Shown here: positions 53,399 through 61,556 of the stretch, piece by piece
How positions within the stretch are numbered: position 1 is the first letter of the stretch
Layout of the letters: the number at the start of each line of letters is the position of its first letter
Assembly: GCA_041396845.1 (NCBI GenBank)
Contig: JAWKXU010000004.1
Coordinates: 452,499 to 516,498 of the forward strand
DNA: 64,000 nt
Source of the DNA: JAWKXU01 sp020446465
GTDB taxonomy: Bacteria; Pseudomonadota; Alphaproteobacteria; Sphingomonadales; Sphingomonadaceae
Reading direction: 5' to 3'
Notes under the pieces: model-generated
What the model was told of the DNA's origin: nothing
What the model saw: only the letters and a program-made list of their open reading frames with translations
Database searches by the model: none
Translations under genes and position numbers: made by a program

Positions 53399-53427
53399 AC
53401 TCTCGCAGCAATCAGAAAGAGGCTCTC

Positions 53428-53949
53428 GTGTTCAAAGGCACAGAAAAAGTCGTTCAGGCAGGCTTTGTCGTGCGAAATCTGGACGAAGCCGTAGAACGCT
53501 GGTTCTGCAAGGGCGCGGGGCCTTTTCAGGCCTTTCGGGATATTGATATCCCGCTCTTCTATCGCATGGAGGAATCCAGTGTCCGTCTGAACCTCGCCCT
53601 TGGCCAGTTCGACGGTGTTCAGATCGAACTGATCGAGCCACTGGGTCCAGGCCCATCATTGTTCGCTGAATGTTACCCAAACGGATACCCAGACGAGGCA
53701 CTGCACCACTGGGGCATGATTGCCGATGATTATGACGCTTTTGTCGAGGCGCATGCAGCCGAAGGCCGTCCGCTGGTGATGAACGGAGAGTTTTCCGGTT
53801 ATCGTTTCGGCTTTGTCGATACGCGAAACAGCCTTGGCTTCATGCTGGAAGCGTTTGAAAAAACGCCTTCTCTTCTGGATTTCTTCCAGAAAATCGAAGC
53901 CCTTGGCAAAACATGGGACGGGCAAAACCCGTATGGTGAGACACTTTAA
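53428..53949 (+). CDS. VOC family protein C
   Basis: 173 residues from a GTG preceded by AAAGAGG. KVVQAGFVVRNLDEAVERWFCKGAGPFQ, GQFDGVQIELIEP, LHHWGMIADDYDAFVEA and FGFVDTRNSLGFMLEAFE. It is the sister of VOC B and third gene of the Rieske operon. The C-terminal TWDGQNPYGE replaces the usual D-P-(I/V/L)-R. The product may process the oxygenated intermediate. Confidence 0.85.
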   Translation: MFKGTEKVVQAGFVVRNLDEAVERWFCKGAGPFQAFRDIDIPLFYRMEESSVRLNLALGQFDGVQIELIEPLGPGPSLFAECYPNGYPDEALHHWGMIADDYDAFVEAHAAEGRPLVMNGEFSGYRFGFVDTRNSLGFMLEAFEKTPSLLDFFQKIEALGKTWDGQNPYGETL

Positions 53950-53950
53950 C

Positions 53951-53983
53951 GCAAAGGCAACCTGATCACTCAGGCGCCTTTGC
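53951..53983. terminator. Candidate bidirectional hairpin
   Basis: Nested inverted repeats (GCAAAGGC...GCCTTTGC around CCTGA...TCAGG) lie between the convergent VOC C and acyl-CoA ligase genes, overlapping the 3' end of the latter. There is no clear T-run, so termination is a guess. Confidence 0.4.
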
Positions 53984-55577
53984 GCGCATGGCCCCCATGT
54001 TCAGCGACGATATCGCGAAGCGCGTTCTTCAAAACCTTGCCATTGGCGTTACGCGGTAAAGGCGTATCCAGCGCCATCACCGTATCAGGGACTTTATAGT
54101 CCGATAGATTGCGCGCGCAGTGTTCGCGGATTTGCTCACCCGGAGGGGCGCCAGCCGGACAATGCACGAAGGCCGCGACCCGCTCCCCCAGAACCGGGTC
54201 GGGATATCCGACAACAGCAACTTCGGAAACTTCCGGCAGGCGGGCTATCACGGCTTCAACCTCGATGCTGTAAATCTTGTAACCGCCCCTGTTGACGACG
54301 TCCTTCAAACGGTCATGAATCCGTACAAACCCGTCTTCATCAACTGATCCGATATCGCCCGAACGCCAGTATCCCCCGACAAAGGAGGTCGCGTTCGCTT
54401 CCGGATTGTTCCAGTAATACGGTATCGTCATGGGGCCGGCAATCAACAGCTCGCCCATTTGTCCGTGGGGAACTTCCCGTCCATCAGGATCGACCACGAC
54501 AATATCTGCGCAGGCAACGCTCTGCCCCACACTATCTGCATGGGTGGCAATTGCACTGGATGGAAGGATCGTTGCAGGCGACGTGGTTTCTGTTGCCCCA
54601 TAGACGTTCATCAGTTGAAGCTGCGGGATAAGTTCTGCAAGGCGTGAGATCGTGGCCGGCGGCATGGGTGCCCCGCCAAAACCACCGACACGCCAGCTTG
54701 ACAGGTCTCTTTCTGTAGCCTCCGGCGCCAGAAGGCAAAGGTTATACATCGCCGGCACCATCAGGCTGTATGTAACCAGCTCCTCTTCAACCAGACGCAG
54801 AAACTCGCGCGCCTTGAACTCCTTCATAAGAACAGAGGTTCCCGCAACCCGCAGCATCGCGAGAAGGATCGCGATAAGCCCCGTGACGTGCGATGCTGGC
54901 ACTGCCAGCGCGCCAATTTCACCTTCATGCAGGCCCAGGCCAGTTTCGAAGTGGATGGCCGAATGGATAACGCCAAAATGCGTCAGCGTTGCGCCTTTTG
55001 GCGTTCCGGTCGTCCCGGATGTGTAGAGAATGCAGACCGGGTCATCCTCGTCCACTATTACGGTGGCATAAGGTGGCGCTTCTGTGCGTAAATTGTCGAA
55101 AGGTTCAGCCCCATCATGCACCTTCCCGACCACGATGCGGTGCCTGAGGCCGGGTAGTTCATCCTGGCCGGGAAGTTCATCAGCCATCCGGTCTTCATAG
55201 ACCAGAATTGCCGCCTGGCTGTGCTCTAGCATGAAAAGGATTTCCGGACGCCGCTGGCGCACATTCAAAGGAAGAACGATCGCCCCCAGACGCGCTGCGG
55301 CAAGAAACACGATCAGGAATTCCGGCAAATTGCCGAGCAGAAGCGCAATCCGGCCGCCCTTTTTCAACCCGCGCGCGGCAAGGTTTCTCGCAACCTGCTC
55401 AACCGCGTTATCAAGGTCGCGGTAGCTCAGCGACAGATCGTCCGCGCGCAGCGCCATCTCCTCTGGCCGCCGGTTGACTGCACTTTGCAAAAGCATGTCC
55501 ACATTTGCAGGCCGGTCTGCAAAGCAGCGCACAATCCGCCCGTGGTGAATTTCCCGTCGTATGTCAGTCCCCTGCAT
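53970..55577 (-). CDS. Acyl-CoA ligase (AMP-binding) 2
   Basis: 535 residues, ANL family: CILYTSGTTGTPKGA (P-loop), LMNVYGATETTSPATI (A5), YWRSGDIGSVDEDGFVRIHDRLKDVVNRGGYKIYSIEVE (A7-A8) and PLPRNANGKVLKNAL (A10 Lys). Activates a carboxylic acid, probably aromatic or long chain. Its ATG shares one base with the SDR stop (TGATG), so it is the second gene of an SDR-ligase operon on the minus strand. Confidence 0.93.
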   Translation of the reverse strand: MQGTDIRREIHHGRIVRCFADRPANVDMLLQSAVNRRPEEMALRADDLSLSYRDLDNAVEQVARNLAARGLKKGGRIALLLGNLPEFLIVFLAAARLGAIVLPLNVRQRRPEILFMLEHSQAAILVYEDRMADELPGQDELPGLRHRIVVGKVHDGAEPFDNLRTEAPPYATVIVDEDDPVCILYTSGTTGTPKGATLTHFGVIHSAIHFETGLGLHEGEIGALAVPASHVTGLIAILLAMLRVAGTSVLMKEFKAREFLRLVEEELVTYSLMVPAMYNLCLLAPEATERDLSSWRVGGFGGAPMPPATISRLAELIPQLQLMNVYGATETTSPATILPSSAIATHADSVGQSVACADIVVVDPDGREVPHGQMGELLIAGPMTIPYYWNNPEANATSFVGGYWRSGDIGSVDEDGFVRIHDRLKDVVNRGGYKIYSIEVEAVIARLPEVSEVAVVGYPDPVLGERVAAFVHCPAGAPPGEQIREHCARNLSDYKVPDTVMALDTPLPRNANGKVLKNALRDIVAEHGGHARKGA

Positions 55578-56350
55578 CAGCGCACCTCCGGCGGTCGGCC
55601 AAGCAGAATGCCATTATCCGCCACCATCAGTTGCCCGGTCATTAGCCCCGCATCTACAGCCAGCCAGCCGGCAGTCGCTGCAACTTCGTCAGGCGTCGCC
55701 ACGGACTTGAGCGCGGCATCCCCAGCGAATTTTTCCCGGATGCGGTCATAGGCTTCTTCGCCGACACCATCGCGAAGCCACCGCCCTTCTATCATACCGG
55801 GCAACAGGGCGTTGACGCGGATACGCGGCGCAAGGTTGCGCGCAAGCGCCAGCGTGAGCGTGTTGAGCGCCCCCTTTGACGCTGCATAGGCATAGGAACT
55901 GCCTGTGCCATTCAGTCCAGCGATCGAGGAAATGTTAACGACCGATCCCCCCTCTTCCATCAGCGGGACGATGGCGCGAGTCATCTGGTAAGGTCCAACG
56001 ACATTGACCCCGAAAATGCCTGAAAAATCCTGAGCGTCGAGAGCGTCCAGATCCGACATGGGACGAAACAGGGTCGCCCCGGCGCTGTTGATCAGCACAT
56101 CCACGCACCCCCAGCGCTCTTTCGCCACTTGCGCGAGATTGCGGCAATCATTGTCTTTGGCGACATCGCCCTGCACCGCCACGGCTTCCACACCGGCGGC
56201 CCGGCATTGCTGTGCAACATCTTCTGCCTCGTCGCGGCTGGCGCGGTAATTGACAAGCACGTCGTATCCCCGCGCGGCGAACCAGCGCGCACTGGCGGCG
56301 CCCACACCGGTTGCCGCCCCTGTTATCATTACAACTTTTCGCACCGACAT
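55577..56350 (-). CDS. SDR family oxidoreductase (ligase operon)
   Basis: 257 residues from the ATG at 56350. TGAATGVG, RASRDEAEDVA (basic residue after strand 2, NADP-like), NSAG, NISSIAGL and YAASKGA give a complete active site. The C-terminus VDAGLMTGQLMVADNGILLG is unusual in having ADNG for the normal VDGG. It lies 14 bases downstream of the VOC D gene, with which it is probably co-transcribed. Confidence 0.9.
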   Translation of the reverse strand: MSVRKVVMITGAATGVGAASARWFAARGYDVLVNYRASRDEAEDVAQQCRAAGVEAVAVQGDVAKDNDCRNLAQVAKERWGCVDVLINSAGATLFRPMSDLDALDAQDFSGIFGVNVVGPYQMTRAIVPLMEEGGSVVNISSIAGLNGTGSSYAYAASKGALNTLTLALARNLAPRIRVNALLPGMIEGRWLRDGVGEEAYDRIREKFAGDAALKSVATPDEVAATAGWLAVDAGLMTGQLMVADNGILLGRPPEVR

Positions 56351-56363
56351 CACTCACCCCAAT

Positions 56364-56906
56364 TCAAACAGAGCCTGCCCGCAACGGGTCCGTGCCATCG
56401 AACCCGATCGATGCTTCTTTCACCGCAGCATAGATTTCGCGCAAAGTGGGCGTGCCGGCGTAAAGTTCAACCATGTGGCCAAGCTGGTCCCGCGTATCCA
56501 GAATGAAGGCTTCGATGCCGCTTTCAAGTTCACAATGGAGAGCAAGAGTGATGCCCTTGTCCTGCATAGCCAACGCCCGTTCGCGCGCATCGTCAGTGAT
56601 GAAAGCCATGTGATGCAAAAATGGTCCGGTTGCACCTTCGGGCAGGACATCCCGAATGATCGACGGAAATGGATCGGGATTATTCGGCTGCATGAATTCC
56701 AGCATCACGTCGCCCCACTGACCAAACGCGCCGGTGTGATCCCAGTCGGTTTGCTGACCGCGATATTTGGCAAACTTCAGTTTGATGTTGTCGACTACAA
56801 AATAGGGGCCAGAGCCAAACAGGCTGAAATGCTGCATCGCCGCCTTTCTCGCGTCGGACACTGCAAAAGCAATTTGTGCAGGCCTAAGCCCTTTCAGAAC
56901 ATCCAT
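56364..56906 (-). CDS. VOC family protein D
   Basis: 180 residues from the ATG at 56906; a longer frame to 57173 adds 89 unlikely residues. RPAQIAFAVSDARKAAMQHFSLFGSGPYFVVDN, YRGQQTDWDHTGAFGQWGDVMLEFMQP, FLHHMAFITDD, and LGHMVELYAGTPTLREIYAA. Sister of VOC A (49039). Ends in GFDGTDPLR, the tail common to the group. It opens a minus-strand operon with the SDR and acyl-CoA ligase. Confidence 0.85.
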   Translation of the reverse strand: MDVLKGLRPAQIAFAVSDARKAAMQHFSLFGSGPYFVVDNIKLKFAKYRGQQTDWDHTGAFGQWGDVMLEFMQPNNPDPFPSIIRDVLPEGATGPFLHHMAFITDDARERALAMQDKGITLALHCELESGIEAFILDTRDQLGHMVELYAGTPTLREIYAAVKEASIGFDGTDPLRAGSV

Positions 56907-57193
56907 TATCCATACCTCACGCGTTTTGTCTTGGCGCAGGCTATCAACGAGTTGGGAACGTGTCGATGCGATTGACAGCAAAAACCTTGGCCACCTGGTA
57001 AGGAACCGCAAGGTTCGACTTGACCGGGAAGCATTCCGGCTTGAGAAGAGGACATGAAAAAGCGTAGAGTCGTCGGATATTACGGCGCGGGAGTTCTTGG
57101 TTGCCCCGACAGACACGACATAATGTGAAGCAAAGAACACCACCGCTCCAACTGTGGCGATATACATAATCAATCAGAATAGAGGAGGAGATC

Positions 57194-57718
57194 ATGGGTT
57201 CCGGAAAAATGGACGAAGTCCGCGCAACAGACTTCAAACCCGACGAATTCAAGGCCTTGCCAGACGCTGTGCAGGAAGAACTGGACAAGCATCGCCGACA
57301 ATATATGACCGATCCGGAAGCCGCACACTACTGGGATCCCATCGCCATTGGCACGCCCGGCGGGCCAGTTGCGACATTGCTGTTGCACCATGTTGGCCGC
57401 AAGAGTGGCCGCGATCTCAACACGGCGCTGCAATACTATAACCTTGATGGCAAAGTCGCGATCATCGCTTCGCGCGGCGGCACAGAAGGGCATCCGGCAT
57501 GGTATCTCAACCTTCTCGACAAGCCGGAATGCAAGGTGCAGATCAGCAAGAACAGCTATGACTGTGTAGCCCGCACAATGGGCGACGAAGAACGGGCCAA
57601 ATGGTGGGATCACATCTGTGAAGAGCAACCCGCGCAGGCAGAATATCAGGCCCGCACCACGCGCCAGATTCCAGTTGTCGTTCTGGAGGGTGCAGTTCCG
57701 TTCGACGGGAAAGCGTGA
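57194..57718 (+). CDS. Ddn-like deazaflavin-dependent oxidoreductase family protein
   Basis: 174 residues. The PVATLLLHHVGRKSGRDLNTALQYYNLDGKVAIIASRGGTEGHPAWYLNLLDKPECKVQISKNSYDCVARTM block is the split-barrel signature of the F420-dependent nitroreductase/quinone reductase family known in mycobacteria. F420 is not common in sphingomonads, so the cofactor here may be F420, FMN or none. AGGAGGAGATC precedes the ATG, and the stop overlaps the cupin start (GTGA). Confidence 0.85.
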   Translation: MGSGKMDEVRATDFKPDEFKALPDAVQEELDKHRRQYMTDPEAAHYWDPIAIGTPGGPVATLLLHHVGRKSGRDLNTALQYYNLDGKVAIIASRGGTEGHPAWYLNLLDKPECKVQISKNSYDCVARTMGDEERAKWWDHICEEQPAQAEYQARTTRQIPVVVLEGAVPFDGKA

Positions 57719-58233
57719 AAGCCATGAGCCAGATAATCAGCACCACGCGCGACAAGTTGACAGTCAGCCCGTTCAGCGCGCCTGAACTGCTTGCCAAGGC
57801 GCAAAGCACCGACGAGCGCGAATGGGTTCCCGCAGCGAAGGACGGGGTCTGGATGCGCCCGCTGCTGTTCGATACGGTGGCTGGCGCATGGGTGAACGTG
57901 ACACGCATCAGATGCGAAGGCTTTATCAGCCGCCATGCTCACCCCTGCCCTGTCCATGCCTATGTCCTCGAAGGCCAGTGGCGTTATGCAGAACGCGACT
58001 GGATCGCCAATGCAGGCGATTATCTGCTGGAACCGCCCGGCGACATTCACACCCTGATGGGGTTGCCGGGTGGGTCGGAAACGCTTTTCTGGATCGGCGG
58101 GACGCTGGTCGAACTGGATGAACAGGGTAATGCCACAGGCTATGCCGATGTTTTCACCCGCATCGAACAGGCAGCGGCCCATTTTGAAAAAGTCGGCCTT
58201 GGCGCTGACCATGTGAAGCAGTTCATTCGCTGA
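57715..58233 (+). CDS. 2,4'-dihydroxyacetophenone dioxygenase-like cupin
   Basis: 172 residues from a GTG overlapping the previous stop, or an ATG at 57724. Cupin: RIRCEGFISRHAHPCPVHAYVLEGQWRYAERDWIANAGDYLLEPPGDIHTLMG supplies the H-x-H and later His metal ligands. DAD enzymes cleave the side chain of hydroxyacetophenones with O2 using one non-haem iron; homologues may act on other diketones or hydroxyketones. Pairing with the Ddn-like gene suggests a reduce-then-cleave step. Confidence 0.82.
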   Translation: MKAMSQIISTTRDKLTVSPFSAPELLAKAQSTDEREWVPAAKDGVWMRPLLFDTVAGAWVNVTRIRCEGFISRHAHPCPVHAYVLEGQWRYAERDWIANAGDYLLEPPGDIHTLMGLPGGSETLFWIGGTLVELDEQGNATGYADVFTRIEQAAAHFEKVGLGADHVKQFIR

Positions 58234-58251
58234 CAGCCGGGCCGGCGCCGT

Positions 58252-59682
58252 TCAAAGAACAGGGCTTACGATCGCCAAAGCATTGTTCCACAGGCGCCGC
58301 CCCATACTCCATTCCGCGACTTCGCGCGCCGTCACTTCCCGGCAATCGGAAAGATATTCTTCCTGCCGTGCGCGCATGGCGGCAGTTGCCTTCCGGTCAT
58401 GCAGAAGGATGTTGTTCTCGTAATTGAGATCAAAGCTGCGACGGTCCATGTTGGCTGAACCGATCAGCGTCAGTTCACTATCGAGTGTGATCGACTTTGT
58501 GTGCAGCAAGCCCGCGCCATATTCGAAAATCCGCACTCCCGCGCTCAACAACCCCTCATAATAGCTGCGGCTTGCAGCCCCGACCGCGAAATCGTCATTG
58601 CGGGCAGGAAAGATCACCGTGGTTGTTACTCCGCGATTGGCAGCAGCGCACAGCGCCGCCTGCACCGCCGGGGTCGGCACATAGTATGGCGTCGTAACAA
58701 ACAGATCATGGCGCGCGGCGAACATCAGCGACGTGAACATTTCTGGCATGGCCGCGTTTCGGCCCGTCGGCCCTGTCGCAACAACTTGCGCGGCAAATCC
58801 TGCTTGCGGCGGTGGTAGCGGTTCCGCCAGCAGCGCCGCGATATTGTCACCCCCATTGCCCATCCAGTCCATAGCAAAGAGGTGCTGGTTCTGTCGCACA
58901 ACGGGGCCTTCAAAGCGCATCACCGCGTCGACCCACGGGCCATAGCGTGCCTTGGGCGCAAAGGCCGGGTCGGCGCAATTCTGGCTGCCGCAAAATGTCA
59001 CGCGGTTGTCTATCACCACGATCTTGCGATGATTCCTTAGGTCAATCCGCCCATTGACCATGCGCACCAGCGGGTTGCCAACAGGCAAGGCCTTACGCAA
59101 CTGCACGCCAGCATCAGCAAGCTGGCGCCATGTGTCGCTGCGGATAAAACTGCGCGAGCCGATATCATCAACCAGCGCACGGCATTCCACACCGCGAACA
59201 GCGGCACGACACAAAGCATCGGCAACCCTCATTCCGTTCGTGTCATTCAGCCAGATATAGAACAACAGATGCACGGTGCTGCGTGCGCCGTCGATATCCT
59301 CCACCATGCGCGCTATCGTTGTATCGGAATCCGCCATCAGTTCGGCACGATTACCGCCGACAGGCACATACCCGCTAATCGACTGGCCAACACGGAACAG
59401 CGTCTCATAAGGTTGGGAATCGTCAATTGCATTTTCAGACGCATCCCACCCCTGCGCGCAACGAGGCAGTGGCAAGGTCTTGCGCGTATCGTGCAATCGC
59501 GCGATGCGCTTGTGGCCTATATTGGTCGTGCCGAGCAAAAGGTATCCCAGCACTCCGACATAGGGCAGCGCGACAAGGACTGTCAGCCAGGCCATGCGCG
59601 ATTCCGGCTGCCGGTGGCGACGCAGCAAGATATGGAGCGCACAAGCCAGCACCATTACCACATGAAGCAGGACGAGGATCAT
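58252..59682 (-). CDS. cls: Cardiolipin synthase
   Basis: 476 residues from the ATG at 59682 (CCAGG ribosome binding site; a GTG at 59700 is possible). Two N-terminal transmembrane helices (MILVLLHVVMVLACALHILL, MAWLTVLVALPYVGVLGYLLLG) precede two phospholipase D motifs: DLRNHRKIVVID and LLHTKSITLD. SANMDRRSFDLNYENNI follows as in bacterial Cls. It joins phosphatidylglycerol molecules in the inner membrane. It is unrelated to the catabolic genes around it, and its stop is 18 bases from the convergent cupin gene. Confidence 0.93.
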   Translation of the reverse strand: MILVLLHVVMVLACALHILLRRHRQPESRMAWLTVLVALPYVGVLGYLLLGTTNIGHKRIARLHDTRKTLPLPRCAQGWDASENAIDDSQPYETLFRVGQSISGYVPVGGNRAELMADSDTTIARMVEDIDGARSTVHLLFYIWLNDTNGMRVADALCRAAVRGVECRALVDDIGSRSFIRSDTWRQLADAGVQLRKALPVGNPLVRMVNGRIDLRNHRKIVVIDNRVTFCGSQNCADPAFAPKARYGPWVDAVMRFEGPVVRQNQHLFAMDWMGNGGDNIAALLAEPLPPPQAGFAAQVVATGPTGRNAAMPEMFTSLMFAARHDLFVTTPYYVPTPAVQAALCAAANRGVTTTVIFPARNDDFAVGAASRSYYEGLLSAGVRIFEYGAGLLHTKSITLDSELTLIGSANMDRRSFDLNYENNILLHDRKATAAMRARQEEYLSDCREVTAREVAEWSMGRRLWNNALAIVSPVL

Positions 59683-59739
59683 CGCTTGCCTGGATAGCAC
59701 CTATTGGACTGCGGTGCATACATACGTCAGGCTACGCCA

Positions 59740-60525
59740 TCACGCACAACCCACCATTCCACCATCAATCGGGATGACGGTACCCGTCATGTAGGCTCCT
59801 GCGGCAGAAGCAAGCAGGACGGCAAGCGCGCCGATTTCGTCAGGCTGGCCAAATCGGCCCAATGGGATACGCGCGGCAAGCGCTGCGTTCGCTTGCCCGT
59901 CTTCATCCTGAAGAAAAGTAGTCATCGAGGTCGGGAAATAGCCCGGCGCAATAGCATTGACGTTAATACCGTCTCCGGCCAGATCGGCTGCCAGTTGCCG
60001 CGTCAGATGGTGGACGGCAGCCTTGCTGGACACATAGCTATAGGCTTGCAGGTCATCAGGCTTCAGGCCGACCGCAGACCCGATGTTGATAACGCGGGCC
60101 GGGTTGCCCTGCGCGCCACTCGTTTTCAGCAATGGCAAGAACAATTGCACCAGCTTGAAAGGTATCTGCACATTCATCGCCATCACGCTGGCCCAGGCCT
60201 TGTCAGGAAACTTTTCTATCGGCGCGCCCCAGGTTTTACCCGCATTGTTGACGAGAATATCCAGCCCGCGGCCATCAGCACAGTAATCGGCAAAGAGCTT
60301 TTCAGCACCTTCGGTTGTCGAAAGGTCTGCGGCAATTCCCCTGCAATCCCCCAACACAGCCATTTCGCGTGCTGCTGAGCTGGCAGATTCGGCATCACGC
60401 GAAGTAATCGTCACACGCGCCCCTGCAGCCAGCAAGGCTTCGGCTATCATCCGCCCAAGCCCTTTGGCGCCGCCAGTCACAAGAGCGTTCCTGCCCTGAA
60501 TACGGAACATGGTGTCGATCGTCAT
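59740..60525 (-). CDS. SDR family oxidoreductase
   Basis: 261 residues from the ATG at 60525 behind GGGAGGACTG. TGGAKGLG, TSRDA after strand 2 (NADP-like), NNAGKTWGAP, NIGSAVGL and YVSSKAA. Resembles gluconate 5-dehydrogenase/3-oxoacyl-ACP reductase-like members. Divergent from the extradiol dioxygenase gene, with two TGAC/GTCA inverted repeats between them. Confidence 0.9.
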   Translation of the reverse strand: MTIDTMFRIQGRNALVTGGAKGLGRMIAEALLAAGARVTITSRDAESASSAAREMAVLGDCRGIAADLSTTEGAEKLFADYCADGRGLDILVNNAGKTWGAPIEKFPDKAWASVMAMNVQIPFKLVQLFLPLLKTSGAQGNPARVINIGSAVGLKPDDLQAYSYVSSKAAVHHLTRQLAADLAGDGINVNAIAPGYFPTSMTTFLQDEDGQANAALAARIPLGRFGQPDEIGALAVLLASAAGAYMTGTVIPIDGGMVGCA

Positions 60526-60570
60526 CACAGTCCTCCCCGATGCAGCCCCGGCTGCAAAGAATTCTCAAAT

Positions 60571-60586
60571 TTTGACTCTGGTCAAA
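60571..60586. promoter_or_regulatory. Candidate operator TTTGAC-N4-GTCAAA
   Basis: TTTGACTCTGGTCAAA is a perfect inverted repeat with a 4-base spacer, 45 bp from the SDR start and 51 bp from the dioxygenase start. It has a shorter spacer than the related N6 sites. Confidence 0.5.
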
Positions 60587-60603
60587 GCACGCCTCCAGAA
60601 CAT

Positions 60604-60617
60604 TGACCATACGGTCA
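60604..60617. promoter_or_regulatory. Candidate operator TGACC-N4-GGTCA
   Basis: TGACCATACGGTCA is a perfect inverted repeat 20 bp before the extradiol dioxygenase start codon. Its arrangement (TGAC-N6-GTCA) equals those at 17435 and 44235. Confidence 0.6.
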
Positions 60618-60636
60618 GTAATGAAAGGGAGTTGCG

Positions 60637-61506
60637 ATGCAAAAACCGAATTTGCAACTGGGGTATGCAGGCTTTCGCGGTGACATGAAAGCCTGGCAGG
60701 AATTTGCTTGCGGAATTTTCGGCCTGCAGGCGGTTGCCGCGAGGGAAGAATTGCGGCTGCGCGTGGACAACCGCGCGTGGCGTCTTGCCATTCGGCAGGC
60801 AGAGACGGGCGGCGTTGATTACATCGGGATCGAAGTTGCGACCCACGAAGATCTCGACGGCATTGTCGAACGGCTGCACGCCAACGGTTACGAAGCGAAC
60901 GAAGCGCCCGAACTTGCAAAAGCGCGTGATGTCCAGAGGCTGATCGTAACCACCGCGCCCGATGGCTCCGTGCTCGAATTTTTCATAGGCGCACTTATCG
61001 TTTCTGCACCTTTTGCCTCCCCCACGGGCGCCCGGTTCGTGACAGGCCGGGCCGGACTGGGCCATGTCCTGCTGCTGGTGCCGGACGTCAAGGCGGCGCT
61101 TCATTACTTTACCGAAGTGATTGGCCTCACGCGCACGGATTCCATCGAAGTTGTGCCGGGATGCGACGGACATTTCCTGCGTGGCGGGCTGCGCCACCAT
61201 CTTATCGCGATTGCTGAAATACCCGGCGTGACCGGGTTCGACCACATCTATCTCGAAGTCGATAACATCACGACTGTCGGACAGGCCTGGGACAAGGTCC
61301 ACGGCGGCGCTGCCCCGGTCGGCCGTTCAATCGGGCAGCACGCCAACGATCCGGCGCTGTCGTTCTATACCGGGTCGCCGTCCGGCTTCCTGTTCGAATA
61401 CGGCTGCGGCTCAAAGATCATCGACGATCCCGACAACTGGGTCGAGACACGCTGGGAATCTGCCTACCTCTGGGGTGGCACATTCGGCACCCATGCGATC
61501 GGCTGA
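60637..61506 (+). CDS. Type I extradiol (catechol) dioxygenase
   Basis: 289 residues, two VOC modules. The C-terminal module holds the iron ligands H143 (AGLGHVLLLV), H203 (FDHIYLEV) and E254 (FLFEYG), with H188 (RHHLIAI) and Y244 (SFYTGSPSG) at the positions of the BphC/HsaC catalytic residues. It should cleave a catechol next to the hydroxyls (meta cleavage), as in biphenyl, steroid or estrogen ring A degradation. It is followed after 50 bases by the flavin hydroxylase, which likely makes its catechol. Confidence 0.92.
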   Translation: MQKPNLQLGYAGFRGDMKAWQEFACGIFGLQAVAAREELRLRVDNRAWRLAIRQAETGGVDYIGIEVATHEDLDGIVERLHANGYEANEAPELAKARDVQRLIVTTAPDGSVLEFFIGALIVSAPFASPTGARFVTGRAGLGHVLLLVPDVKAALHYFTEVIGLTRTDSIEVVPGCDGHFLRGGLRHHLIAIAEIPGVTGFDHIYLEVDNITTVGQAWDKVHGGAAPVGRSIGQHANDPALSFYTGSPSGFLFEYGCGSKIIDDPDNWVETRWESAYLWGGTFGTHAIG

Positions 61507-61556
61507 CCAGTCCCCTTTCGTTTCCTGAAATAACCTGCCTTCAACAGGAGAGTGCA

